Source of the DNA: Candidatus Aminicenantota bacterium
GTDB taxonomy: Bacteria > Acidobacteriota > Aminicenantia > S016-38
Direction of reading: 5' to 3'
DNA length: 13,798 nucleotides
Assembly (NCBI GenBank): GCA_021161165.1
Contig: JAGHBF010000068.1
Location: 1-13,798 of the forward strand
The position numbers and the translations under genes were made by a program. The notes under the pieces were generated by a model. The model was not told the DNA's origin and did not search any database. It saw only the letters and a program-made list of their open reading frames with translations. Shown in pieces: positions 6,884 to 13,798 of this stretch. Numbering within the stretch: the first letter of the stretch is position 1; each line of letters opens with the position of its first letter.

Positions 6884-7290
6884 AGGGGATAATCTCTCTT
6901 ATTGTCCTTATTTTTCTCGCAGGGCTTGCAATAATTCTTGTTGTTGCCTTTTCTTGGGCTATTGAATCCAGGGCTCAGGGAAAATTTCTTGAAGATTATC
7001 AAAGAATTATTTCGTCCCTCGATGTAGGGATGTCAAATGCAAGGAAAAATTTCCCTCAACCTTCTTTTTTCGATGTAAAAATTCAGGGGATAAGAATATA
7101 TACTGGGGAGTTTTTTGTTTCTCCCACTAATTCAATATCAGAAAACATCCCTGGCCTGGCAATGTTTTCATATGAAGGAACTAAAGTTATGATTCTTGAA
7201 ACATCAATAACAGCCGAAAGTAAAATTTCCACCCGTGGAACCATAAGAAGAGCAAAAATAGCTTTCCATCAGGTCCTTATTCCAAAATAA
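6868..7290 (+). CDS. PilX/GspK-like short pilin-like protein
   Basis: A 140-residue protein at the end of the locus. The N-terminus is a short leader MERKIEG followed directly by a hydrophobic helix (IISLIVLIFLAGLAIILVVAF). A possible prepilin cleavage follows Gly7, but mature position 5 is Ile, not Glu. Loss of Glu5 is characteristic of GspK among type II pseudopilins, and PilX-type minor pilins have similar starts. The protein is much shorter than typical GspK (around 300 residues), so the large GspK insertion domain is absent. GGAGG (6856-6860) lies 7 nt before the ATG. The position after the I- and J-like genes supports the K/PilX slot. A stem-loop terminator follows. Confidence 0.82.
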   Translation: MERKIEGIISLIVLIFLAGLAIILVVAFSWAIESRAQGKFLEDYQRIISSLDVGMSNARKNFPQPSFFDVKIQGIRIYTGEFFVSPTNSISENIPGLAMFSYEGTKVMILETSITAESKISTRGTIRRAKIAFHQVLIPK

Positions 7291-7293
7291 AAA

Positions 7294-7331
7294 TGGGGGA
7301 CGGCAGCGGATGCCATCCCCACGGATTTTTT
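7294..7331. terminator. bidirectional rho-independent terminator between convergent genes
   Basis: TGGGG (7294-7298) pairs with CCCCA (7317-7321), and GGCA (7302-7305) pairs with TGCC (7311-7314). A small internal bulge and a 5-nt loop separate them. On the plus strand a T6 run follows at 7326-7331. On the minus strand the hairpin is followed by ATTTTTATTTT. It would end the pilin-like operon and the opposing transglutaminase gene. Confidence 0.75.
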
Positions 7332-7336
7332 GTTTT

Positions 7337-8836
7337 TTACTTTATTTTTTCCCAGGTGGCTATTTCTATAACCCTGTAATCAGGTGAGTCAGAGACGATT
7401 TCTCTTGAGAAGTTGTATGTCCATCCGAGACTTGGTAGAGGACCTGCTGCTTCTGTGGTTACGAGAAATTTTGCGGGAAGTGTTCCAATTCCGCTGGCCT
7501 GGACGAGAGGATTTGTGCTGTCCCCGTGCTGTGGATCCATGGGTACCCAGCCATAGCCCGGGAAGTAAACTTCACTCCATCTATGAAATACCCAATCGTA
7601 TCCTGTGCCCCTTTCCACGACAGAACCTACATATCTTGCGGGAATTCCTGCTGCCCGGAGTAAAGAAACAAAACTGAATGTATATTCAGAACATGAGCCG
7701 GATCCCCTTTTCAGAACTACAGGTGCCGGATTCCATCCACCAGCAAGCTCATAATGGAGTGTTTCCATGACAAAATGATAAATCTTTCTTACTTTTCCAT
7801 AATAATTTTCTTCACCGTTAAGGATTTTCTTAACAGTAGCTTGTATATAAGGATTATATATATCATATTTTTCCCCGTCTCTCAGGTAAAATTTCTTTAC
7901 ATTTTCTGGAATTTCGCCCTTTATTCCTTCTGGATTGAGGAAATAGTGGACAGGATAAATTTCAGCCTCTATAGTCACGGAACATTCTTTCCTCTGCCCG
8001 GGTTTTATATTTTTTATCACGCAATCGAGAATTTTCTGTTCGTCTTCTGTTCGGTAAGACCCTTTAAAATCGGGAGCAATTTTCAGTATTTTCTGAAAGC
8101 TTCTATCCTTGGGAATGGCAAAATGAAATACAGCTTTTTTTACTTCTTTTCCTCCTGCAATAATTCCCTGTTTGATTTTTATCCTCCACTTCTTTCCTTC
8201 TCCCCTCAGGAACTTTTTCTTAAAGAATTCATTTATATTAACTTCGACCACTCTACCCAGATCAAAATCCGTGATTTTAGCTATACCATTTTCATAGCTT
8301 ATACCTGTGGGCTTTTCCCCTTTGTACGGGAAGTAATTCAACATCCATCCGGTATCCGGGTCGAATTGATATATGTATTTGAGTTTAGAATCAACTGCCC
8401 AGAGATATCCGTCTGCATAGTCAAGTGCGGAAATAGTACTTGAGGGAGCCTGGAAGGAGAAATAATCTGTTCCGTCCTCAGGGGATATTCTGTAAATTTT
8501 TCTTGAGGAAGCAACCCACAGTGATTTCCTGTCGGGATCCCATGCTATTCCCACCAGTGCTGAGGGAGTATCAAGGACCCTTGCATATTCACCTTTCATG
8601 TTTATTGCAACTGCTTTTGATTCCATCCTTGAGCACGTCCACAGATATTTTCCATCATAGGTTATATCCGTTGGTATTACCAGCCCTGTGTCCAGTTTTT
8701 TGCCGTTGACCGTTATAGAGGAAGTTTCAATATCCAGAACAGCCTTTACTCCGTTTTTCCAGTAAATTCCGAAAGGGTGGGAAACCCCTGCAAAAACTGC
8801 CAATGAAACAATTATGAATGCAATAGCTTTTCTCAT
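7337..8836 (-). CDS. exported protein with propeller-like repeats and a C-terminal transglutaminase domain
   Basis: A 499-residue secreted or periplasmic protein. A Sec signal peptide covers about residues 1-19 (MRKA, then a hydrophobic stretch). Residues about 50-200 hold roughly four repeats of the NHL/YncE/virginiamycin-B-lyase type, each with a strand motif such as 'YDGKYLWTCS', 'DRKSLWVASS' and 'ADGYLWAVDS'. Residues about 215-330 look like a beta-sandwich linker. The C-terminus is a transglutaminase-like domain with the catalytic triad: Cys382 in GSCSEY, His418 in FHRWSEVYF, and Asp434 in VPMDP. The family is papain-fold and includes proteases, amidases and cross-linking enzymes, so the reaction and substrate are unknown. 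SD GGAGG (complement of 8843-8847) lies 6 nt before the ATG. The gene is monocistronic, convergent with the pilin-like locus and divergent from cysS. Confidence 0.93.
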   Translation of the reverse strand: MRKAIAFIIVSLAVFAGVSHPFGIYWKNGVKAVLDIETSSITVNGKKLDTGLVIPTDITYDGKYLWTCSRMESKAVAINMKGEYARVLDTPSALVGIAWDPDRKSLWVASSRKIYRISPEDGTDYFSFQAPSSTISALDYADGYLWAVDSKLKYIYQFDPDTGWMLNYFPYKGEKPTGISYENGIAKITDFDLGRVVEVNINEFFKKKFLRGEGKKWRIKIKQGIIAGGKEVKKAVFHFAIPKDRSFQKILKIAPDFKGSYRTEDEQKILDCVIKNIKPGQRKECSVTIEAEIYPVHYFLNPEGIKGEIPENVKKFYLRDGEKYDIYNPYIQATVKKILNGEENYYGKVRKIYHFVMETLHYELAGGWNPAPVVLKRGSGSCSEYTFSFVSLLRAAGIPARYVGSVVERGTGYDWVFHRWSEVYFPGYGWVPMDPQHGDSTNPLVQASGIGTLPAKFLVTTEAAGPLPSLGWTYNFSREIVSDSPDYRVIEIATWEKIK

Positions 8837-8856
8837 TTTTTCCCTCCTTACAGTAA

Positions 8857-8885
8857 ATTTTAATTCTTTGCCTCAAAAAATACAA
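8857..8885 (-). promoter_or_regulatory. candidate promoter for the transglutaminase gene
   Basis: On the minus strand TTGTAT (8885-8880) and TAAAAT (8862-8857) are separated by 17 nt. The -10 matches consensus in five of six positions, but the -35 only in three. Transcription would begin near 8850, just upstream of the ribosome binding site. Confidence 0.35.
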
Positions 8886-8900
8886 TTACGCTGGTGGGCT

Positions 8901-8929
8901 TTGAGCAGGGTTGCTATTTGTTGTAATAT
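8901..8929 (+). promoter_or_regulatory. candidate promoter for the cysS operon
   Basis: TTGAGC (8901-8906) and TAATAT (8924-8929) are separated by 17 nt. The -10 matches consensus in four of six positions. If used, transcription would begin at about 8936, the A of the annotated cysS start, implying a leaderless message. Confidence 0.3.
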
Positions 8930-8935
8930 AACCTC

Positions 8936-10342
8936 ATGAGTGAAAAATTTATGATATACAATACCCTTTCAGGCAGGATTGAGGAATTTAAGCCTCTGGA
9001 AGAAGGGGTTGTAAAACTTTATACCTGTGGACCGACTGTTTACGATTATGCTCATATAGGAAATTTCAGAAGTTATGTGGCGGAGGACCTTCTTAAAAGG
9101 TTTTTGAAATTCCTGGGTTACAGGGTAATTCACGTGATGAACATTACTGATGTAGACGATAAGACCATAGCTGGGGCCAGAGCAGAAGGGATTAGCCTTA
9201 AAGGATTTACGGCCAAATATGAGAAGGCATTTTTCGAGGACATAGAAACTCTCAGACTGGATAAAGCCGATTATTATCCAAAAGCAACAGAGCATGTGGA
9301 GGATATGATAAAGATCATTCAGGGACTGCTGGAAAAAGGTTACGCTTATGAAAAGGAAGGGTCCATTTATTTTAGAATTTCTTCCTTTCCTGAATACGGG
9401 AAGCTATCAAAAATAAAAAAGGAAGAATTAAAGGCCGGAATAAGAATCGATGCCGATGAATACGAGAAGGAGGACGTGAGAGATTTTGCTCTATGGAAGG
9501 CGAAAAAGCCGGGTGAACCTTCTTGGCCGGCACCTTTTGGCGAAGGTCGTCCGGGCTGGCATATTGAATGTTCAGCTATGAGTATGAAATATTTAGGACC
9601 CACCATTGACATTCACGCACGAGGTGTGGACAATATTTTCCCTCACCATGAAAACGAAATAGCCCAGTCAGAGGCATATACAGGGAAACAATTTGTGCGT
9701 TACTGGTTTCATGTTCAGCATCTTATTGTAAATGGCGAGAAAATGAGTAAATCAAAAGGAAATTTCTACACACTCAGAGATCTGCTTTCCATGGGTTTTT
9801 CCCCGAGGGCTATAAGATATCTTTTGCTTACTACTCATTACAGAAAAGTTTTAAACTTTACCTTTGATGCACTCTATCAGGCAACAGCTTCTCTTAAAAG
9901 AATTACCGATTTTCTTTTCGAGCTGGAGACAAGAAATTTCTCTGATGGTCAAACTGAAGAGGCCAGGAATATGATAGAAAAGACTAAAAAGGATTTTACA
10001 GCAGCTCTTTTAGATGACCTTAATATTTCAGGGGCTATTGCTGCGATTTTTGAAATGATACACTGGGGAAATAAAGCAATGGAAGGTGAAAAGTTGAAGA
10101 AGAAGGATGCTGAGCAAATAAAATTACTTTTCTATGACCTTGATAGGGTTCTTGCTATCCTGCCTGAGAAAATAATAGAAGAACTTCCCGATGAGATAAT
10201 GGAATTAATAAAGAAAAGAGAAGAAGCCAGAAAAAACAGAGATTTTGCAACAGCGGACGCTATAAGGGATGAGCTATTCAAAAAAGGAATTATCCTTGAG
10301 GATACAAAGGAAGGCACAAGATGGAAGATCATAAAAACCTGA
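8936..10342 (+). CDS. cysS: cysteinyl-tRNA synthetase
   Basis: Class I aminoacyl-tRNA synthetase that charges tRNA-Cys with cysteine in the cytoplasm. At 468 residues it is the usual length. The HIGH-type motif is HIGN (40-43) and the KMSKS loop is at 269-273. The zinc ligands expected from E. coli CysS are all present at a constant offset: Cys31, Cys212, His237 and Glu241. The C-terminal helical region (FATADAIRDEL) matches the anticodon-binding end of the family. No SD is visible before the ATG at 8936. An in-frame ATG at 8951 would give the more typical 'MIYNTL' start but also lacks an SD, so the exact start is uncertain by five residues. It leads a tight operon, and yraN begins 22 nt before its end. 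Confidence 0.97.
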   Translation: MSEKFMIYNTLSGRIEEFKPLEEGVVKLYTCGPTVYDYAHIGNFRSYVAEDLLKRFLKFLGYRVIHVMNITDVDDKTIAGARAEGISLKGFTAKYEKAFFEDIETLRLDKADYYPKATEHVEDMIKIIQGLLEKGYAYEKEGSIYFRISSFPEYGKLSKIKKEELKAGIRIDADEYEKEDVRDFALWKAKKPGEPSWPAPFGEGRPGWHIECSAMSMKYLGPTIDIHARGVDNIFPHHENEIAQSEAYTGKQFVRYWFHVQHLIVNGEKMSKSKGNFYTLRDLLSMGFSPRAIRYLLLTTHYRKVLNFTFDALYQATASLKRITDFLFELETRNFSDGQTEEARNMIEKTKKDFTAALLDDLNISGAIAAIFEMIHWGNKAMEGEKLKKKDAEQIKLLFYDLDRVLAILPEKIIEELPDEIMELIKKREEARKNRDFATADAIRDELFKKGIILEDTKEGTRWKIIKT

Positions 10343-10683
10343 ATCTTGGGAAAAAGGGAGAAGAAATAGCGGCAGAGTACCTTAAAAAGAAGGGTTATAG
10401 AATTCTGGCACAAAACTTCAGGGTTAAGGGAGGAGAGCTTGATATAGTTGCTGAGAAGAACGGGGAAATCGTTTTTGTAGAGGTAAGAGCTAGAAATTCT
10501 AATGCAATAGTAAGCCCTGCAGAATCTATAACTCAGGAAAAGCGTAGAAGGCTAAGAAGAGCTGCCGAAATCTTTCTCGTTTCCAAGGGACTTGATCTTC
10601 ATCCATGTAGATTTGATTTTATCTTTGTGGTAAAAAATAACAAAAAATTTGAAATTGAACATCTGGAGAACGTTTATATATGA
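10321..10683 (+). CDS. yraN: YraN/UPF0102 family endonuclease-like protein
   Basis: A 120-residue protein of the UPF0102 (YraN) family, which has a restriction-endonuclease-like fold and a proposed but poorly defined role in DNA processing. Visible signatures are LGKKGEEIAAEYLKKKGY near the N-terminus, GGELDIVA (37-44) supplying the acidic active-site positions, and VFVEVRAR (51-58), the family's ExK-like strand with Arg where many members have Lys. GGAAGG (10309-10314) lies 6 nt upstream of the ATG. It overlaps cysS by 22 nt and shares an ATGA with galT, so it is co-translated with both. The gene is often found among housekeeping genes in bacteria, and the context adds no functional clue. 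Confidence 0.93.
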   Translation: MEDHKNLNLGKKGEEIAAEYLKKKGYRILAQNFRVKGGELDIVAEKNGEIVFVEVRARNSNAIVSPAESITQEKRRRLRRAAEIFLVSKGLDLHPCRFDFIFVVKNNKKFEIEHLENVYI

Positions 10684-11693
10684 GTGAATTTAGAAAAAAC
10701 CCTGTTTCAGGAAACTGGGTTATAGTAGCGCCGGAAAGGAATTTAAGACCCCACGATTTTGCCCAGAGAAAAAAATTTCAAAATTTAGGGTCACCTGAAA
10801 CATGTCCTTTTTGTGCCGGGAACGAAAACTTAACCCCTCCGGAAGTTTTCGCTTTAAGGCCTTCGCATAGCCCTGCAAACACTCCTGGATGGGAGATAAG
10901 AGTTGTGCCCAATAAATTCCCTATTTTAGATAAAAAGGAAGAGTTAATAAAAGGAAAAACCCTTTTCTTCGAGAGAATATCGGGGTTTGGGTTTCATGAG
11001 GTTATAATAGAAACTCCTGAGCATTTCAAAACTGTTACAAGAATGTCTCTGGATGAAGTGTGTAAGATATTCTTTACTTATCTTGAAAGGATTAAGCATA
11101 TAAAAACAGACGAAAGGATTAAATACATTACTATCTTCAAAAATCACGGTGAAGAGGCCGGAGCTTCCATATCTCATTCCCACTCTCAACTAATGGCTCT
11201 TCCTATAATTCCCCCTGATAAGGTGCAAGAAATGAAAAACCTGAGAAACTACTATACTGTCAGGGGAAAATGTCTTTTATGCGAGATTATTAAAGAGGAA
11301 TTAAAAAAAGATAAAAGAATAGTTGAAAAAAACGAGAAATTCGTAGCAATTGCACCTTATGCATCTAAATTTCCTTACGAAGTTTGGATTATTCCTATTA
11401 ATCATCAATCTGATTTTTATGAAATAAAAGAAGGAGATATTAAGTCTCTCGCCGAAATTTACAGGAGCATCCTGAGAAAAATAGAAACTGCTCTGGATAA
11501 TCCCTGTTTCAACATGATTTTACACATGAGGCCCTTTGCGAAGGATGGCCAGGAATATTTTCACTGGTATATACAGGTTTTGCCGCACCTTACAAGACTT
11601 GCAGGTCTGGAATGGGGGAGTAACATCTTTGTTAATATTACACCTCCTGAGAAGGCAGCAGAAATATTAAGGAGGACGCAATGGAGAGAGTAA
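10680..11693 (+). CDS. galT: galactose-1-phosphate uridylyltransferase
   Basis: Leloir-pathway enzyme of the HIT superfamily that exchanges UMP between UDP-glucose and galactose-1-phosphate. It is 337 residues, normal for bacterial GalT. The nucleophile motif reads H166-S-H168-S-Q170 within 'SHSHSQLMALPIIP', versus the common HPHxQ, so the second-position Pro is Ser. Zinc-type pairs are CPFC (42-45) and CLLC (198-201). The N-terminus 'FRKNPVSGNWVIVAPER' is diagnostic for the family. The start ATG overlaps the yraN stop (ATGA), with GGAG (10665-10668) 11 nt away. No galK or galE is in the window. The related ADP-glucose phosphorylase-type members of this family cannot be excluded from sequence alone. 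Confidence 0.9.
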   Translation: MSEFRKNPVSGNWVIVAPERNLRPHDFAQRKKFQNLGSPETCPFCAGNENLTPPEVFALRPSHSPANTPGWEIRVVPNKFPILDKKEELIKGKTLFFERISGFGFHEVIIETPEHFKTVTRMSLDEVCKIFFTYLERIKHIKTDERIKYITIFKNHGEEAGASISHSHSQLMALPIIPPDKVQEMKNLRNYYTVRGKCLLCEIIKEELKKDKRIVEKNEKFVAIAPYASKFPYEVWIIPINHQSDFYEIKEGDIKSLAEIYRSILRKIETALDNPCFNMILHMRPFAKDGQEYFHWYIQVLPHLTRLAGLEWGSNIFVNITPPEKAAEILRRTQWRE

Positions 11694-13183
11694 TTATTGG
11701 TAAAAGACTTGGACTGAAAGAGGCAGTGAGATTTGGAAAAATGCCAGATATGATGGTTAAGCTTTCAGAGGAAGCGAAACGGAAAATAGAGAAAGGCAGG
11801 CAAATTCTTGAAGCACACATGAAAAGCAGGATTTATGGTGTAAACACCGGTTTCGGTGGACTTGCGGATACCCTTATCCCTGAAAAAGATATAAGAAAAC
11901 TTCAGGAAAACCTAATAAAAAGCCATCATGCAGGTATAGGAGATTGTGTTTCTCCATCTATTGCAAGAACGGCCGTTCTTATAAGATTGAATTCACTATC
12001 CCTCGGATACTCTGGTATAAGAAAAGAACTGGCAGAGTTTATTGTGGAATACTTAAACAAAGGAATATCTCCATGTATGAAAGAGTATGGCTCAGTTGGC
12101 GCAAGTGGTGACCTTGCTCCTCTTGCGTCTTTTGCCCTTTCTCTTTCTTTCCCCGAGGAAGTAGAAGTTTTTTTATGGGATAATGGATGGAAGAGAGTGC
12201 GAGGTGATGAAGCTTTTAAAAAGGCAGGACTTGAACCAATAACCCTTGAGGCTAAAGAAGCACTTTCCCTGATAAACGGGACACCTTTCTCTGCTGCTAT
12301 AGCAGCCTTTGCACTGGATGAGGCAGAAAGAATTCTGCTTCTTTCAGATATAGCTGTGGCTTTAACTATGGAAGCATTGCTATCAAATCCCTCCTTCCTT
12401 TTCAACTCAATTCATGAAGTAAGAAAAAGTGTTTTTCAAAAGGAGAGAGCGGAAAATGTGCAGCGCCTTATACAAGGTTCCGAACTTATAGGTAAAACAA
12501 ACATAGTTCAGGATGCGTATTCTATAAGATGCTATCCGCAGGTTAGTGGAACTTCGACAAGTGCTATTAAATTCGCAAGGGAGGTCCTTGAGGAAGAAAT
12601 GAATTCTGCAACAGATAATCCTTTGATTTTTGAAGAGGGGGTGTTTTCAGGTGGAAATTTTCATGCCCAGCCAGTAGCTATGGCTTCCGATTTGATTTCC
12701 ATGGCTCTTACCTATATATCTACAATATCTGAGAGAAGACTCTTCAGGCTTCTTGACCCAAAATTAAATAGAGGGCTTCCAGCATTTCTTGCAAAAAATC
12801 CCGGATTAAATAGCGGGTTTATGATAGTTCAGTATACAGCGGCATCCCTGGCCTCAGAAAATAAAACCCTTTCCCACCCAGCAGGGGTAGATACCATCCC
12901 AACCTCCGCAAATCAGGAGGACCATGTTAGTATGGCTCCTATTGCAGCTCGTAAGGCTCTTAAAATCTCAGAAAACACAAAGGCTGTTCTTGCCTGTGAA
13001 ATGATAGCAGCTGCTCAGGGAATAGATTTCAGGGATGGTAAACCAGGGGATTTAACCAGAAGGGTCTATGAATATATAAGGAAAATAGTTCCTTTTATTC
13101 ACGAGGATACTCCTGTTTCTCCCTATCTGGAAAAGCTAATATTGGCACTTAACAATGAATTCGTGGATGAGGTAATAAAATGA
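11681..13183 (+). CDS. hutH: histidine ammonia-lyase
   Basis: MIO-cofactor lyase that converts L-histidine to trans-urocanate and ammonia, the first step of histidine degradation. It is 500 residues, as in the family. The MIO tripeptide A141-S142-G143 is in GSVGASGDLAP. Active-site residues match Pseudomonas putida HutH closely: Tyr52 (YGVNTGFG), His82 (SHHAG), Asn199, Gln277, Tyr280 and Arg283 (QDAYSIRC), and Glu413 in NQEDHVSM. The His82 and Glu413 pair points to histidine rather than phenylalanine or tyrosine specificity. AAGGAGG (11669-11675) lies 5 nt before the ATG. It overlaps galT by 13 nt and thyX by 4 nt. No hutU, hutI or other urocanate-pathway gene is adjacent, so its pathway must be completed elsewhere or the product used differently. 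Confidence 0.96.
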   Translation: MERVIIGKRLGLKEAVRFGKMPDMMVKLSEEAKRKIEKGRQILEAHMKSRIYGVNTGFGGLADTLIPEKDIRKLQENLIKSHHAGIGDCVSPSIARTAVLIRLNSLSLGYSGIRKELAEFIVEYLNKGISPCMKEYGSVGASGDLAPLASFALSLSFPEEVEVFLWDNGWKRVRGDEAFKKAGLEPITLEAKEALSLINGTPFSAAIAAFALDEAERILLLSDIAVALTMEALLSNPSFLFNSIHEVRKSVFQKERAENVQRLIQGSELIGKTNIVQDAYSIRCYPQVSGTSTSAIKFAREVLEEEMNSATDNPLIFEEGVFSGGNFHAQPVAMASDLISMALTYISTISERRLFRLLDPKLNRGLPAFLAKNPGLNSGFMIVQYTAASLASENKTLSHPAGVDTIPTSANQEDHVSMAPIAARKALKISENTKAVLACEMIAAAQGIDFRDGKPGDLTRRVYEYIRKIVPFIHEDTPVSPYLEKLILALNNEFVDEVIK

Positions 13184-13798
13184 GGGTTGAGCTAATAGCA
13201 ATTACGCCGGATGCAGAGAAAGTAATAGAAGAAGCTGGAAGAACAGCATATCTTTCCTTTGATAAACAAACAGATTTTCCCATATTAAGACTTTCCGCAG
13301 GAACTGATAGAGCGCTTGTTCAGACTGAAGAGCATCCTGAATTGAGGAAATCGAAAGTTGGAGATTCAGTAAATTATGGAGGCAAAATCTGGAAAGTTGA
13401 AAAGAGATGGGAAAATTCAGCTGAGAAGTTTATAGAAATGATAATAAAAAGCGGTCATCTTTCTGTGCTTGAACATGCCTGCGCTTCATTCAGAATAAAA
13501 GGTGGATCAAGAAGTTTTACCCACCAACTTGTAAGACATAGAATGGCATCTTATACCCAGCAATCACAGAGGTATGTGGATGAAACTAATTTTAACTATG
13601 TAATACCTCCTTCAATAGAATCAAATCCTGAGGCAAAGAAACTATTTGAATCTTTTATGGAGGATGTTAAGAAGACATATTCAGAATTGAGAAAGATGCA
13701 AATAAGAAAAGAAGATGCAAGGTTCGTATTACCAAACGCGGTTGTTTCCGAAATCGTGATTTCAGCCAATATGAGAGAATGGCGACATATTATAGAGC
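13180..13798 (+). CDS. thyX: flavin-dependent thymidylate synthase, 3' partial
   Basis: FAD-dependent enzyme that methylates dUMP to dTMP using methylenetetrahydrofolate and NADPH; an alternative to ThyA. The first 206 residues are present and the gene runs off the window. The diagnostic RHRX7S motif is R119-H120-R121...S129 (RHRMASYTQQSQRY). The upstream helix SGHLSVLEHA (91-100) and the later segment DARFVLPNAV and NMREWRH fit the family. Residues about 31-77 form an extra segment not usual between the N-terminal strand/helix and the SAEKFIEMI helix. The start shares an ATGA with the hutH stop, with GAGG (13169-13172) 7 nt upstream. The gene appears intact within the window. Confidence 0.95.
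   Translation, partial: MRVELIAITPDAEKVIEEAGRTAYLSFDKQTDFPILRLSAGTDRALVQTEEHPELRKSKVGDSVNYGGKIWKVEKRWENSAEKFIEMIIKSGHLSVLEHACASFRIKGGSRSFTHQLVRHRMASYTQQSQRYVDETNFNYVIPPSIESNPEAKKLFESFMEDVKKTYSELRKMQIRKEDARFVLPNAVVSEIVISANMREWRHIIE

Noticed and set aside
7754..8443. A 229-codon open frame on the plus strand opposite the transglutaminase gene
   Set aside because: It is antisense to a gene with a complete catalytic triad and signal peptide. Its product is a low-complexity Phe/Ile/Tyr-rich sequence with no RBS.
11926..12405. A 159-codon minus-strand open frame inside hutH
   Set aside because: hutH is intact with all active-site residues; this is a frame shadow rich in Ser/Ala without family features.
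11681..13183. Possible phenylalanine/tyrosine ammonia-lyase or aminomutase in place of HutH
   Set aside because: Ser-His before the AG motif, QDAYSxRC and NQEDHVSM match histidine ammonia-lyases in sequence and numbering.

Overview
This is bacterial DNA, AT-rich by eye (roughly 40% GC). Arg codons are mostly AGA/AGG and Ile is often ATA, genes overlap heavily, and ribosome binding sites (RBSs) are purine-rich. That style is common in thermophilic or anaerobic lineages, but I cannot name the organism. ThyX in place of ThyA and a diderm-style pseudopilin set are the main lineage hints.

Region 1 (1-7290, plus strand) is a secretion/pilus-type locus whose beginning lies upstream of the window. 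In order it encodes a GspE/PilB-like assembly ATPase (cut at the 5' end), a small unknown protein, a membrane-anchored Hanks-type Ser/Thr kinase, an unknown coiled-coil protein, a short lipoprotein, a PilT-like ATPase homologue whose nucleotide-binding residues are substituted, and four small proteins with type IV pilin-like N-termini (H-, I-, J- and K/PilX-like). Except for about 150 bp before position 3510, the genes abut or overlap, so they are probably translationally coupled. The only strong internal promoter I see (extended -10 at 3411-3419) sits in that gap and would let the second half be transcribed separately.

Region 2 (7291-8935) is a convergent, then divergent, unit. A hairpin terminator lies between the last pilin-like gene and a minus-strand gene for an exported protein that combines propeller-like repeats with a transglutaminase domain.

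Region 3 (8936 to the end, plus strand) is a compact metabolic/housekeeping operon: cysS, yraN, galT, hutH and thyX (cut at the 3' end). Every junction overlaps by 4-22 nt. The genes have no obvious common pathway.

The most interesting part is the kinase-containing pseudopilus locus. It pairs one apparently active assembly ATPase with one apparently dead PilT paralogue and includes a pseudopilin-like protein that starts directly in the hydrophobic helix without a leader peptide. No tRNA, rRNA, CRISPR array, insertion sequence or large repeat was seen.
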